A DNA stretch of 64,000 nucleotides from Siderastrea radians. Its lineage: Eukaryota > Cnidaria > Anthozoa > Scleractinia > Rhizangiidae. Below, piece after piece: positions 34,070-45,479 of this stretch. Where the stretch lies: contig OZ024890.1 of assembly GCA_964017195.1 (NCBI GenBank), positions 24,241,201 through 24,305,200 of the forward strand. The letters run 5' to 3'. Below the pieces are notes generated by a model that was not told the origin of the DNA, made no database searches, and worked only from the letters and a program-made list of their open reading frames with translations. Position 1 is the first letter of the stretch; the number at the start of each line of letters is the position of its first letter. Position numbers and translations under genes: made by a program.

Positions 34070-34534
34070 TGTAATGACACTGATAGTGTAATTAGTTAGT
34101 AATATGTGTTGTAGTGCTAGTTGTACGTAAGTGAAATTGCATAAGAAACCTTGTATAAATGAAGGTGAATTGCTGTAATAAAATTGTCTTGAATCTGAAC
34201 GAGTTGTGTGTTCTTTACGGCACGTTACACAGTTTGGTGGCAGCGGTGATGAACAAACTAGCGAGCGAAACAATTATGACAGGAGAAACTCCCACCCAAG
34301 CCACCAGTAATACTTCGGCGCCACCTACAGCAACTACCTCTACGATCACCTCGAATTCAAGCACCATTTTACCTGAAAAGTTGGAAAGTGGTAACATCGT
34401 TCTATGGCTTCCCCAGTTCGAAACTTGCGCGACGGCGAATGGCTGGCAGGCGCGGGACAAAACAAACTTTCAGCCTTCCTGCGCGGTAGAGCGGCCACCT
34501 ATTTCCACGCCTTGCGCGATGAACAGAAAGTCAG
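34070..34534 (+). mobile_element. LTR retrotransposon fragment (LTR, primer site, start of gag)
   Basis: A 160-bp LTR (34,070-34,229) begins TGTAATG and ends CGTTACA. It is followed by a primer-binding-site-like TTGGTGGCAGCGG and an ATG-led frame rich in Thr/Ser/Pro, reading LWLPQFETCATANGW, that resembles the N-terminus of a gypsy-type gag and is frame-shifted near 34,463. It stops within gag. The paralogous IRG block at 50,630-50,657 lacks it. Both sides carry a 28-bp direct repeat (34,042-34,069; 34,535-34,562), far longer than the 4-6 bp usual for LTR elements. Confidence 0.6.
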
Positions 34535-34619
34535 CGCTACTGCTGTGTGGAAAACGTTTCAAGTTAAACGTTAATGACCCACATTTGTGTCGTGTTCTGT
34601 AACTACAAATTGAACAAAA

Positions 34620-35300
34620 GCTGATTATATATGTGAGTAAATATTTTCTTAAACTAATAGGTAATAGAAACTTAAGGATTTACAGGCACCTCAGCCAAAG
34701 TAATTATACTTTCATAAATCTACGTATACGGCTAAACACATCTTTAATTAAAAAGTAAATATTTTTTAAACGCGTTACCTAATGAAATCTTAAGGTTACA
34801 CAGCTCTTACTGGCAACACAGCCTAGGTACCTACTTTACAAAACCTTTATGACGAGTAGATATCTTTTTAATTAAAGAGTAAATATTCTTGTAACACGTT
34901 ACCTAACAAAATCTCAACGTTTGACAGTTCTTACTGACAACACAACCAAAGTACTTACTGAAAAAACATTGAATTGAGGAGTAAATACCTTTTTAAATTA
35001 AAGAGTAAATATTCTTGCAACAAGTTACCGTTCACAGTTCTTCGTGGCAACACAGCCATGGTTCTTACTACAAAGAGTCTATTTGACGAGTAAATATCTT
35101 GTCTTTTTGTAGCATGCTCACTAAAGGATTTTCAATGTTTTACAGTTCTTACTGGGAACACCTATAGTACCAAAGTTAGTGTAATTACCTATACGAGTAA
35201 ATATCATTTTCTTGACGATTAACGGCAGTAACTGTTGTTGTTGGCTATATATGGCCAAAGTAATTACGTCATAAAGTCTACTTTTAGGAGCAAATCTCAT
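34620..35300 (-). repeat. Degenerate ~115-bp minisatellite downstream of IRG II
   Basis: Imperfect tandem copies of a unit containing gagtaaatattcttg, cacagttcttactgg, caacacagcc and aagtacttac. A related array lies downstream of IRG III (50,690-51,550), so it predates the duplication. Confidence 0.55.
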
Positions 35301-36280
35301 TAATTTTTTCTTAAAGAAATACCGTATTTACCCGCAGGAAATTAATCTTGAAAATCAGTACTATAAACTTACATCGCGCTGGTAAACTAAAGCGCAGAGA
35401 AAAAGATACGCACTTTCTATCTACAGAACAAGTGTTTTTCATTAACTAGACAGTTGTGAAACAGCAGTAGCGAAATCTACTGAACACAAACAATTCCAAA
35501 CCAAAAGGCAGGTTTTATTGATCACGTAGAAACTGATTTGGAACCTAACTTCTGCGAAATAATTTAACATGTGCCATAATTCTTACTAAATGGTCTCAAT
35601 CCTCATTCAATAAACAGCATAAACATTGAATTAAACCATACCTTGAAACTGGCTTGGGTTATCCATGCTACTTTGTTTGGGACCAGTTCAAGCGTTTTGT
35701 CAAATAGCCATTTTGAGAATTATCGCAACAATTTCCGTAACATTAAAAACTTAAAGTGGATAGCTTACCCTATGAGGAAAGGAGCAGGGAATTCTAAATA
35801 CATGTGTATCATTTGTCATTATTTGATCGCTCAAAACGGCGACGCTTGCACCTCATTTTTCGACACACTTGTTGGATCTGTAAACAATATTCGCTCGCGA
35901 TCGAGTTCGGTCCGTTTCTCCTATTTATTTCTCCAGAGATCACTCAAGCGACAAGCTCATTAGGTTCTCGACTCGAAACTCGATTCTTCTTCTTGTATAT
36001 TTAAGAAATTATTTTCCCCCAAGATTAGGTCACAAGTTTGGGGTACGGCCTATATGCAGGAGCGGCCTCTACGCAGGTAAATGCGGTACGCACTTCTTGC
36101 CAGCTAACTGGCAAATGCTGAAGTACTCGTGTGAGTAATTATCCCTTTCTGGCAACATAGCAAAGTAATTACTTTATTATGTTTACTTATGGTTACATGT
36201 CCAAGGTAATTACGTTATATAGTCTACCTATAAAAGTGTATACCCGGGTTTTCTTAACAACTAAATATTTTATCCCAAAT

Positions 36281-37288
36281 TTAGTCAGTCTCCTCGATTG
36301 CGTTTTGGGCAGCTACCCTTAGGACTAACAATGCCACTTCTTCCACATCTTTCAGAAGCTTTGTTAGAGCGACATATATGGTCAAAAACGACATACCACT
36401 GGCTATGAACGAACCTACATACGGAACAGCATGAATTGGATGCCTAGCTCTACGCCTTTTTCAGTAGCATAGGCCGCCAAAAGCCAGTTACTGAGTTGCG
36501 TGATGGTCGTCAGGCTGACTTTGCTAATTTTCTCTTGGATGGAAAAAGGAAGCGCGGCAAATTTGTCCGAACCTGTTTCTGGAAGACCAAGCTGGGACCT
36601 GTAAAATCTGAGTTCCGTCAGTATTAGGACGGAGTCAACGGCAAAGGATAATCCGGGTAACGGAATAAACGCAGTGGTAGCAGATGCTGAAGCAACCTTC
36701 CATATGCGCCCTCTGAGAACCTCAACTTTTCTTTGAATAAGATCAGGTGATGATCAGGTGATGATCTTGTCAGTGACAATATGAGACTCTCTCGCTGGTA
36801 TGTCGTCAATGCATCTAGAATGGCCTGGGTTAGTCGTGCGAAATCCCATTTTTCGAGGTGATGGTTGCTTATCAAAAATACACTTTGGCCATCCCTCAGC
36901 AGGTCATCTTTTCAAACAGTCGCGTCGGATTTTCTCCAGCAAGGAATCTTCATTGAATGATCGCTTTCTCATCTCGTTTGCGACATCTATATCAACTTTC
37001 GTGCGAATGAAGAAGAATTTCTTATTGAACGATTTATTGATTTTCCTGGCCAACGCCAGGTCGTTCTCAGTGAATCGGCCAGCTGTGAAGATAAGGAACG
37101 CGTCGTACGTCTCCAACTCCACTTTCTGACAGAATGTCTCCAGGTCAGGATAGTTTGGAGTCCCTATTCCTGGTAAATCCCAAAACTTTATTTTCGGATT
37201 GGTCGGGTGGTCATACGCGGTCGGATGTGTAGTGGCCTCTTCCTCTGTGACACCAACCTTAGCTGCCCCTTCGTCATTGTCATGAACT
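36281..37288 (-). pseudogene. IRG locus II, exon 2 (inactivated)
   Basis: Minus-strand exon after the acceptor ttccaag at 37,289. It encodes HDNDEGAAKVGVTE, the G3 motif in FWDLPGIGTP, the G4 motif TKVD, and a helical C-terminus ending about 36,281. Compared with the intact copy at 51,564-52,548 it has a net 5-nt deletion near 36,906, an 11-nt tandem duplication near 36,750 (aggtgatgatc repeated), and a scrambled segment near 36,430-36,480. The first two shift the frame, so no full product is possible. Its exon 1, at 46,967-47,140, is also damaged. Confidence 0.78.
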
Positions 37289-39049
37289 CTTGGAAGAAAA
37301 ATTTATTGATATCAGAACGTTGTATTTCAGTTTCCAAACAAACATATCAGAGTCACCGAGCTATGAATTTTGCTCGTATAGATGGATCAGCGAAAAACAT
37401 TTTCAAAGCTTTGTGGAAAATAGTTCCCAGACCCTTAGCGCATTTTTTGTTTTTGTTTTTGTTTGTTTGTTTTTCTGAGCTCTTGATGGTGTTCGGCTTT
37501 AGAAGCATTCTTACACTAGGGACCCTCATGGTCCAAGACCGGGCGAAACAATATTATTTCAGTTTTCTCTTTTCAGCCGCCTTCCGCAAAAGCGCACAAT
37601 GAAATAAGTAAACTTGGGTTACTTGATACAAGAGCCATTTTTTTATAGGATGAATTTTACCGCTCCACCTTTCCCTTCTTACTAGGAAGGAAAGGCGTAC
37701 CGTAAATGAACTAATAAACAGGGTGTTGTATAGAGAGAGACGTTTTTATAGTTTTCCAAACAAGTATTAGAGTTCAACTTTTGTTAAATTCAAAGGCTGC
37801 TATACAATGAAAGTGAACCATCTCTGCATTGCAACGTAGTTCTCGATATCCATGGGCCCAAATCATCGTTCATTGTGTTTAATTTGACTGTCTTAGTCAA
37901 TATTAGGATGAATATTAGTAGCCAGAGGGGGACCGAATTAGCATTTTTTTTCCCAGCAGGTATCTGATTAAAGTGAGCAGGAATAAATTATGTTTAGATG
38001 GCTCCATGACACAAGTTGTTCGTGAATAAAATGCAGTGTGGTATATCATTAACTTATTGAGCGGGCAATACGTGATGAGATAGAGATTGCTAAAATGTCA
38101 GCATGTCAAAAGTTAAACATAGGCCCGCAAGGCGTGCAGAACCGACGAAGTGTTGGTTCGTCTCGAAAACAAAGCAAGCGAGGCGTGCGTAACTGCACTT
38201 CCCATGACAAGAACAAGTAGCCCTGAGGGCTACATAATTGTGCTGTCTGGCCCCCAGGCTGGTGTGGCAGTCGTGAACAAAGTCTTCTCTTGTGAATGGA
38301 CATAGACTTAAACAATTGCAGAGACTAACGCTGAAATTTGACCGACTGAAAAGGCGACCAAAACCCTGGAAAGGAGGGCTACCGAATTATTCACCTTCTC
38401 CTCACCAAACATTCTTCACTCATGATCATTGCTTGCTGTCTTTTAGTCTTTCTACCGCAAAACTGTGGACAAAAAGCCGTCACAACTCTTAAACCAGACT
38501 CATCTCAATAAATAGGCGATAAACTTTTCCAATAAATTGACCACATCCTTGCGATTGATAAGCATGGGCATCTTAACAGCCGCAAACAACCCAACAGAAT
38601 TTAACTCCTCCCCATGCCTTGGAACCACGCGTTGCGCTCAGTTCCCTTAAATCATAGCCTGCGTAGCAGGTGCGGAAAGGGGAGGGAAAAGGGGAGAAAT
38701 TATTCGCGAGCGAAAAGCGACCGCAATACGAAATAAATTATCGCTTTGTGATTAGGTGCTTTTTTCACGAAACAAAGGCTTCGTACCGAAATTATAGGCT
38801 CTCTTTAATGTAGTTTCGCCTCTCCCGTTCAGGGAACAAGAAAGTGTATTATGGTCATTTAAACCAGCCGTTTTGACCCCCTCCCCTCCCCCTCCAATAA
38901 ACAAATGTTAGCGTGACTCAACATATGGATCCTTGCGGGTCCTACCCCCATATTTTTACTTGGCTCAACCTTCTCACCGGCGTGACGAAAACTGTGACAA
39001 TATTTTGACTTTTGCGTTACTGAATGACGTAATGTTTCAAATCTGATTA
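37289..39049 (-). other. Intron of IRG II, left part
   Basis: No gene supported. A short coding-like run (PEGYIIVLSGPQAGV) is readable at 38,220-38,290 on the plus strand but is too short to assign. Confidence 0.4.
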
Positions 39050-39092
39050 CTCAGCTTACAACCTCGTCTCCAGGGTCTTCTCGGCTTCCAAT

Positions 39093-39272
39093 ATGGCGGC
39101 GGCTCGGGAGAAGACCCTGGCGCACAGCAGATCACGTGTCTCCAACGAGGATGGAGATGTATTCAAAATGGCGGCTACGGCGAAAAAGGGTGAGAAGAAC
39201 TGGGTACGAGATGCTAAGGTGAAGATAAACAAAATGGCGGAAAAAGCTGAAGTTCAGTTCAAGAAAAAATAG
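39093..39272 (+). CDS. 59-codon basic ORF in the MULE terminal repeat
   Basis: ATG at 39,093, stop TAG at 39,270. The product starts MAAAREKTLAHSRSR and ends MAEKAEVQFKKK, is lysine-rich and likely helical. It lies in the first 215 bp of the element and reads inward. In the opposite terminal repeat the same stretch is broken by a 5-nt insertion and an ATG-to-ATA change, so only one arm keeps the frame. Three ATGGCGG contexts within it look like YY1-type sites, which could instead explain the conservation. It may be the first exon of a gene in an autonomous relative, or chance. Confidence 0.3.
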   Translation: MAAAREKTLAHSRSRVSNEDGDVFKMAATAKKGEKNWVRDAKVKINKMAEKAEVQFKKK

Positions 39273-39794
39273 GAAAAACAGACACGTTTTGCATGTAAGA
39301 GTCTTAGGAATACGGCAAAGTGTTAGAGGTCTTGTTTTTGCTGTTCATTGTTTCTTTTTTGTTATTTTAAAGTTAGGAGTAATGGGTTTGAGCGTACTCT
39401 ACTGCGAAACTCCGTACCGCTAGTTGATTCAATGTTGCCCAAATGAACATATTATATTTTTGATTCATGAGGCTTTAGGCAATAAATTGTCTTATTGTTA
39501 CATTGTTACAAATCTGTCCTTCTTAAATATTGTTATAAATCCGTCCTTCTTAAAATTATATGCTTCAGCTTTAGACTTTGAAAATATATCAGGTTCAGAT
39601 TAAGCTTAAAATATAAATCTTAGGGAGTGAGCTTAGGCCTTAAATAAACTAGTGCTACAAAATATTTATTCTACATGGCTTACATCTCTGTGAGTTCAGT
39701 GGAAATGACTCATTTATGGAAATGACTCGTTAATTTTTGATCTGGCATATTCCTAGGTGCTGCTTTGGAGGCAGTGATAATCATTTTGACTTTG

Positions 39795-40782
39795 AAATTA
39801 TGAATATATGAAATTCATATATTTGAACTGCGGAAGGAAGAAATAAATGTAAAGAGAATCATTGCAGTTATTAACGCAACTTATGCAGTTGCGAAAAGAA
39901 AGCCTGAAAAAATCAGGCTTGCCGGGATTCGAACCCTGACCTCTGCGATACCGGTGCAGCGCTCTAGCCAATTGAGCTATCAAGCCAACTGGGAGCTGGT
40001 CATTAACTTGGTTCGTAATATACCCGCGAAAGATGAAGATGAAATTATGAATATATGAAATTCATATATTTGAACTGCGGAAGGAAGAAATAAATGTAAA
40101 GAGGATCCTCGCAGTTATTAACGCAACTTAAGCAGTTGCGAAAAGAAAGCCTGAAAAAATCAGGCTTGCCGGGATTCGAACCCTGACCTCTGCGATACCG
40201 GTGCAGCGCTCTAGCCAATTGAGCTATCAAGCCAACTGGGAGCTGGTCATTAACTTGGTTCGTAATATACCCGCGAAAGATGAAGATGAAATTATGAATA
40301 TATGAAATTCATAAATTTGAACTGCGGAAGGAAGAAATAAATGTAAAGAGGATCCTCGCAGTTATTAACGCAACTTAAGCAGTTGCGAAAAGAAAGCCTG
40401 AAAAAATCAGGCTTGCCGGGATTCGAACCCTGACCTCTGCGATACCGGTGCAGCGCTCTAGCCAATTGAGCTATCAAGCCAACTGGGAGCTGGTCATTAA
40501 CTTGGTTCGTAATATACCCGCGAAAGATGAAGATGAAATTATGAATATATGAAATTCATATATTTGAACTGCGGAAGGAAGAAATAAATGTAAAGAGGAT
40601 CCTCGCAGTTATTAACGCAACTTATGCAGTTGTGAAAAGAAAGCCTGAAAAAATCAGGCTTGCCGGGATTCGAGCCCTGACCTCTGCGATACCGGTGCAG
40701 CGCTCTAGCCAATTGAGCTATCAAGCCAACTGGGAGCTGGTCATTAACTTGGTTCGTAATATACCCGGGAAAGATGAAGATG
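39795..40782 (-). repeat. Four tandem 247-bp tRNA-like SINE units
   Basis: Exactly 4 x 247 bp (units start at 39,795, 40,042, 40,289 and 40,536), nearly identical. Each carries on the minus strand a tRNA-like domain (39,915-39,987 and +247 steps) with a GGCTTG/CAAGCC acceptor stem, A box TAGCTCAATTGG, a 17-nt anticodon arm whose loop CCGGTAT would give anticodon GGT, and B box GGTTCGAATCC. Next come TTTTTT inside a small hairpin (a Pol III terminator) and a non-tRNA tail. C at position 33 and an extra base before the D stem argue against a functional tRNA. CTTTG flanks the whole block (39,790-39,794; 40,784-40,788), and the opposite MULE arm shows the site without it. Confidence 0.8.
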
Positions 40783-41091
40783 CCTTTGTTGAATTTATTT
40801 GTGCCCATTCTTTGTGCTACAGTTTTGCTTATACAGTTGTAGATCTCCAGGGCTTTGTCACTTTCAATATTGTTTTCTACACTTTAGACTCAGTGAGTCA
40901 CATTAAACACTAGAACTGAGGAGATTGTGAGACTGTAAACAATGGAAAAATAAAGCATTTTAACAGTTCTGGGGATAATATTCCCAGGCTTGAAAAAAAT
41001 CTATGCTTAACAACTTCAATCAATTGAGTAACCTGCAGCTGGGTGAAGTTTGCAAGTGTTTCAAAAATGGGAAAGAGAGGATTGAACTCAC

Positions 41092-41480
41092 CTGAGGGAG
41101 TAATACACAAGTGATGGAATAGTACACAAGTGACGGAGTAATAAACAACTGACGGAATTATCATCCAACTGACTGAGTGTAACACAACTGACCGAGTCTG
41201 AGACAACTGACTGGGTAATACACAACTGATCGAGTAATGCACAACTGACAGAGAAGTACACAACTGACCGAGTAATGCACAACTGATGGGGAAGTACATT
41301 ATCATGCAACCCACTGAATGACACAGAACTGGCAGAAAAATGCACAACTGACCAAGTGATGCACAACTTCCAACTGCAACTTGCAACATGCAACTGACAG
41401 AAAGGTTACACAAGTGACCAAGTAACGCACAACTGACGGTGTAATACACAACTGATAGAATTATCATACAACTGACCGAG
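41092..41480. repeat. Minisatellite in the MULE centre
   Basis: About 20 imperfect copies of a ~19-bp unit, cacaactgaccgagtaata, between the two long inverted arms. The long minus-strand frames crossing it are products of the periodicity. Confidence 0.7.
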
Positions 41481-42049
41481 TGATACACACAGGACCTTTG
41501 CATCAAATTCCCTACTCCTCGGGCAAGGAAAATACATGTAGCCAAATGTCTGAGGTATGCCCGGAGGGGAGGGGGGGGATGTTGAAGATTCGAATTGATC
41601 AGCACATAAAGTTACAAATCCCACTTTTTAGGATGACTCGTTATTTCTTTGAACCTCTGTTGTAACTTTTAGTGGATTTTTGTGGTGTTCTAATTGGATC
41701 TGCAAACCCTTTTTTTTTTGGCTTAGATTGACATGAGAATAGTTTTAAAGTAGAGACATGAGATGGGAAATCATTTTAAGAGACCATCAAAAACTGATAT
41801 CCACATAAGAGCACCCCAGGTTGATAGCAGTCAGTTATGATATTCCTTTCCTTGTTCTTAACTTTAAGCCCCGATATCAACAAACATGTTCTCCTCACTA
41901 TTCTCCGTAAATGTCTTATGGTACTACTTGAGAGAATTCAGGGCCTGTATGTTTGAACAAGTAGTGATATTGTAAGGAGAAATTAGATGTTTGTTTGTCA
42001 CTACTGGGGCTTAAAGGCCTTACTACAAATTCCAATTTCAAAACTTCAT
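41481..42049. other. MULE interior, no coding sequence
   Basis: Unique, non-coding interior between the minisatellite and the right inverted arm. Confidence 0.4.
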
Positions 42050-43058
42050 GAAATCTTTTTCTCTCATTTTTTTCCCTGAAATCCGCTCTTTCTCATTGAT
42101 TTAAATTTTTCAAACACTTTCAAACTACACCCAGATAACTCAATTGATTGAAGTTGTTAAGCAGAAAATTTTTCAAACCTGGGAATATTATCCCCAGAAC
42201 TGGTCTAACATGCAAAGAGGACTTTATCTACCCACTGTTAAAATGCTTTATTTCTCCATTATTTACTGCAGTCCCACAATCTCCTCAGTTCTAGTATAAT
42301 TTAATGAGACTTACTGAAACTAAAGTGTAGAAAACAGTATTGAAAGCGACAAAGCCTGGAGATCTACAACTGTACAAGCAAAACTGTAGCACAAGGAATG
42401 GGCACAAATAAATTCAAGAAAGCCAAAATGATTATCGCTGCCTCCAAAGCAGCACCTGGAATATGCCAGATCAAAACTTAGTTTAACCAGTCCATACAAC
42501 ACTGCTCTTTTCTCATTCCCTTGCACTTCGTTAAATCGAGGTTGCACTGTAAATAAGCTTAAATAAATAAGTAAATAAATAAATAAATAAATAATTGAGT
42601 CATTTTCTATTAAAGGCCTAACCTCACTCCATAATATTTATATTTCAAGCTTAATCTGAGCCTGATATATTCGAAACGTCTTAAGCTGAAGCATATAATG
42701 TTAAGAAGGGCGGATTTATAACAATATTTAAGAAGGACAGATTTGTAACAATGTAACGATAAGACAATTTATTGCCTAATTTAAAGCCTTATGAAACAAA
42801 AATATAATATGTTCACTTGTAGTAGAGTACGCTATTTTTTCTTGAACTGAACTTCAGCTTTTTCCGCCATTTTGTTTATCTTCACCTTAGCATCTCGTAC
42901 CCAGTTCTTCTCACCCTTTTCGCCGTAGCCGCTATTTTGAATACATCTCCATCCTCGTTGGAGATACGTGACATGATCTGCTGTGTGCCAGGGTCTTCTC
43001 CCGAGCCGCCGCCATTTTGAAAAGCGAGAAGACCCTGGGGACGAGGTTGCTCAGCTTA

Positions 43059-43543
43059 CATGGAAAACACTCAACCCAGCTAGCTTGAATCCCACCATCA
43101 CCATACCGATACCATCGCGTAGACGGGCTGAAAATTTACCGTGTAATCGCGATTGCCGAGCCAGCCCGGTTATTCAGGCCAACACTTTCCCGTCACTAAA
43201 TTTCGTTTCATAATGAAATGGCTCACCAGAATATCGATATTTCTCTTTCTGTATAACACATAAAGGTTTAACAGACCACAAAGCTACATAAAACTGAAAA
43301 TAATGCACCAAAATAATGGATTAGCGAACGTAAAATCGCTCAATTCATTCTCTTCGAGGTAGCCATCATTTCACACGATTTAGCCGTAGCCGGGTGGCTA
43401 GCCTCATGTAATGACCGAGCGTGCCCGCCTATTAAACCGAGCCAGCCTGGCTCATGTAATCGGCCCCTAAAAGTCAACAAGTTGTCTTGAACTCTAAAAT
43501 CGAACAAATCGGTTGAAAAGTCAACGAGTAAAGCAGAAAAATT
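43059..43543. other. Intron of IRG II, repeat remnants
   Basis: Contains gagccagcctggctcatgta near 43,438, a motif that looks like a MITE end (gagccagc...ctcatgtaatcggccc). No partner end was found and there is no gene. Confidence 0.35.
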
Positions 43544-43610
43544 AACAGGTATATTATCCTTCTGTGCCGCTTATGCTATCCACGAGGATCGATGCATCGA
43601 TCGAGTAACA

Positions 43611-44521
43611 TGGTCAGCGTTACGTTTGTTTGTTCCTAAGGATAACTTATCTTCTTTTCCTTCAGTAGAATTCGGCCCTATAAACTTTAAAACTTCTAAC
43701 ACAGAATTCGACACATACTCAGCAAGATGCAGGCAGTTCTATTCGTTGCTGACTCCCACTAAAGCTAAACATCCTAACGGTTTTAAGACTCTGTCAGCCG
43801 ATCTCGGTATTCTCGATTCCGTATACAGCTGCAAGCGAGTCGTATGTTTGTTCCCCAATATGAAATTTTAAATAATATTGTGTTTACAAATACCAAATTG
43901 TTCAAAAGTGGATTTATCGAGTCTGAGAAGTGCTCCTTTTGCAAAATTTATAAAGAAGACCTTTATCACCTCTTTTATGACTGCTCCTGTGCGCGGTCCT
44001 TGGAACATGTTTAATATTTGGTGGTCTGACCTCCGCGGAGAAAATTTAAGATTATCACTAACAGAGTTAATAGTAGGCTTTTTTGATAGAAATGATCTCC
44101 CCAATTATTTGATAATTCTGGGTAAATTAAGTATATGGGAGTGCCGAAGAAATAAATCACTTTCAAAATTTCACTTGTTTCTACACAAGGTAGAAGCTAA
44201 GAAAAGGACTGAAAAGTTAATTGCTTTAAGAAACAAGAAGCTTCTAGATCAGTTTAAAAAAAAATGGGAACCCCTACTATAAACTTTAGAGACTGTTCGG
44301 AGGAAAAATGCGGTTGACCCCGAAAAGATAATCTCAGTTTTTGTCTTTAAATTATTATTAATTAACGTTGTTTATAAATGTAGTTGAGGTATCTGTATTG
44401 TGTCTGTGTTTGGTGTTTGTGTGTGTGCGTGGGTGTTTTTTGTTAATATAATTGGAGTGCTCCTAAATAGTGTTTTTAATCTGTAATAATCTTATAGCCT
44501 GTTCCAATTGAACTCCATAAT
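43611..44521 (+). mobile_element. 5'-truncated LINE, C-terminal ORF2 remnant
   Basis: Encodes only the end of a LINE protein: SRMFVPQYEILNNIVFTNTK, a zinc-knuckle-like CSFCK...YHLFYDC near 43,925-43,990, then after a frame shift NIWWSDLRGENLRLSL to a stop at 44,282, followed by a 240-bp 3' tail. The domain order and sequence style resemble L1/Tx1-type elements, unlike the CR1/L2-like copy at 18.8-22.0 kb. At least two frame shifts make it inactive. It is bounded by a long direct repeat (43,544-43,610 and 44,522-44,585), taken as the target duplication. Confidence 0.65.
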
Positions 44522-44585
44522 AACAGGTATATCCTTCTGTGCCGCTTATGCTATCCAAGAGGATCGATGCATCGATTGAGTAACA

Positions 44586-45479
44586 GAATTCCAGCTAACA
44601 ACATGAACCCGATCATTTCGTTTCGTGTACAGTCACTGACATCCACCAGTAAAGTGCTGAGGAGTAAGGAAATATAGCCTTCCTAGTCGAGTAAAAGGAG
44701 CATGGTAGACCCTTCCCAAGGTCCTTTGTGCCAATGCTAAACCTTCCCATGTTCCACTGTGTGAGCTACTCATCGGCCTCTTCTTTCTGCTTTTTCCGAC
44801 ACATTTAAAACGCCTGGGTACAAGGCAGTTGTTACACCAGGGCCAACTGAACGGTAAATGTAAACGGTCCGTATGTTTCGTACGGTCCGTCATCCTTGCT
44901 TGCGGACCGTCATTTGCTGATTACAAATAACCAATACAAGTACGATTATGCCTCGTTATTTAAGCGCACATACGAAGCGAGTAGCCTGCGAACGCAGATG
45001 TATTTCCGGCTGTCGTTTCTCTCCGCCGAAATTTGGCTAGTAGAGGTGCTACACTAGGCAACATTGCGTGCAACTTGTCTCGTAATGGTGCAACAAAAAA
45101 GGCATCCTCTAGCAGAGTTGCTTACGTGCTACGAAAGGACAAGGAAATTTGAACCAAGACGACTAGCTGCAGTGAGGAAATGGACGCGAACTCGTCAAAT
45201 CCAAGATGGCGGCTACATCTTCTGTAGTTACTATGGTTCCCAACATACGATCGTGACCAAAATTTCGTGACAGAAAGAACAATAGGTATAGTCCATACTT
45301 CGACCGTCAAAATGTATTTTCTGTATATTTTTGGCCTATTTATCACTATTTTTCTTATTTCAGCCAATTACGAAGCCGTATTTTAATTACTTAATTGAAA
45401 ACAGACACGGACTTCCTCCTGCTGCGTTGCCAAATTTTCTATAGTTCTCACGCTAACCACTGTTCGCGCGGTATACGCT
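44586..45479. other. Intron of IRG II, no gene seen
   Basis: Contains repeated ggtccgt motifs near 44,862-44,909 and a MITE-like segment gtagcctgcgaacgcaga near 44,982. A YY1-like CAAGATGGCGGC lies near 45,203. No coding evidence. Confidence 0.4.

Larger units (their letters stand above)
33044..36280 (-). other. 3' flank of IRG locus II (duplicated block)
   Basis: Homologous to 49,430-51,563 over most of its length (shared ttggaattgtttgtgttcat and cagactaccaaagaccgc). It contains an LTR fragment (34,070-34,534) and a degenerate minisatellite (34,620-35,300). A G-rich tract (gagggggggggg) lies at about 33,506-33,518. No separate gene is supported. Confidence 0.5.
39059..43049. mobile_element. 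4.0-kb Mutator-like foldback transposon
   Basis: Termini CAACCTCGTC(T/C)CCAGGG in inverted orientation, flanked by a perfect 9-bp repeat CTCAGCTTA at 39,050-39,058 and 43,050-43,058, as in MULE-type insertions. The terminal inverted repeats are about 1 kb: 39,059-39,794 plus 40,783-41,090 on the left pairs with about 42,050-43,049 on the right. A block of four SINE units (39,795-40,782) interrupts the left arm. The middle holds a minisatellite and no transposase, so the element is non-autonomous. It lies in the long intron of IRG II. Confidence 0.75.

Noticed and set aside
39915..40728. Four functional tRNA-Thr(GGT) genes
   Set aside because: An extra base before the D stem, C at position 33, a mismatch closing the anticodon stem and one in the T stem, and embedding in a repeated 247-bp SINE unit argue for tRNA-derived repeats.
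39798..40808. Minus-strand frames repeated every 247 bp (IAQLARALHRYRRGQ)
   Set aside because: They translate the tRNA-like domains of the SINE units and are not protein genes.
40910..41605. 231-codon minus-strand frame in the MULE interior
   Set aside because: It runs through the ~19-bp minisatellite and encodes a repetitive product with no motif. Best explained by the tandem repeat.
44862..44909. ggtccgt palindrome cluster as an operator
   Set aside because: Only three short matches and no adjacent gene. Insufficient evidence for a regulatory site.
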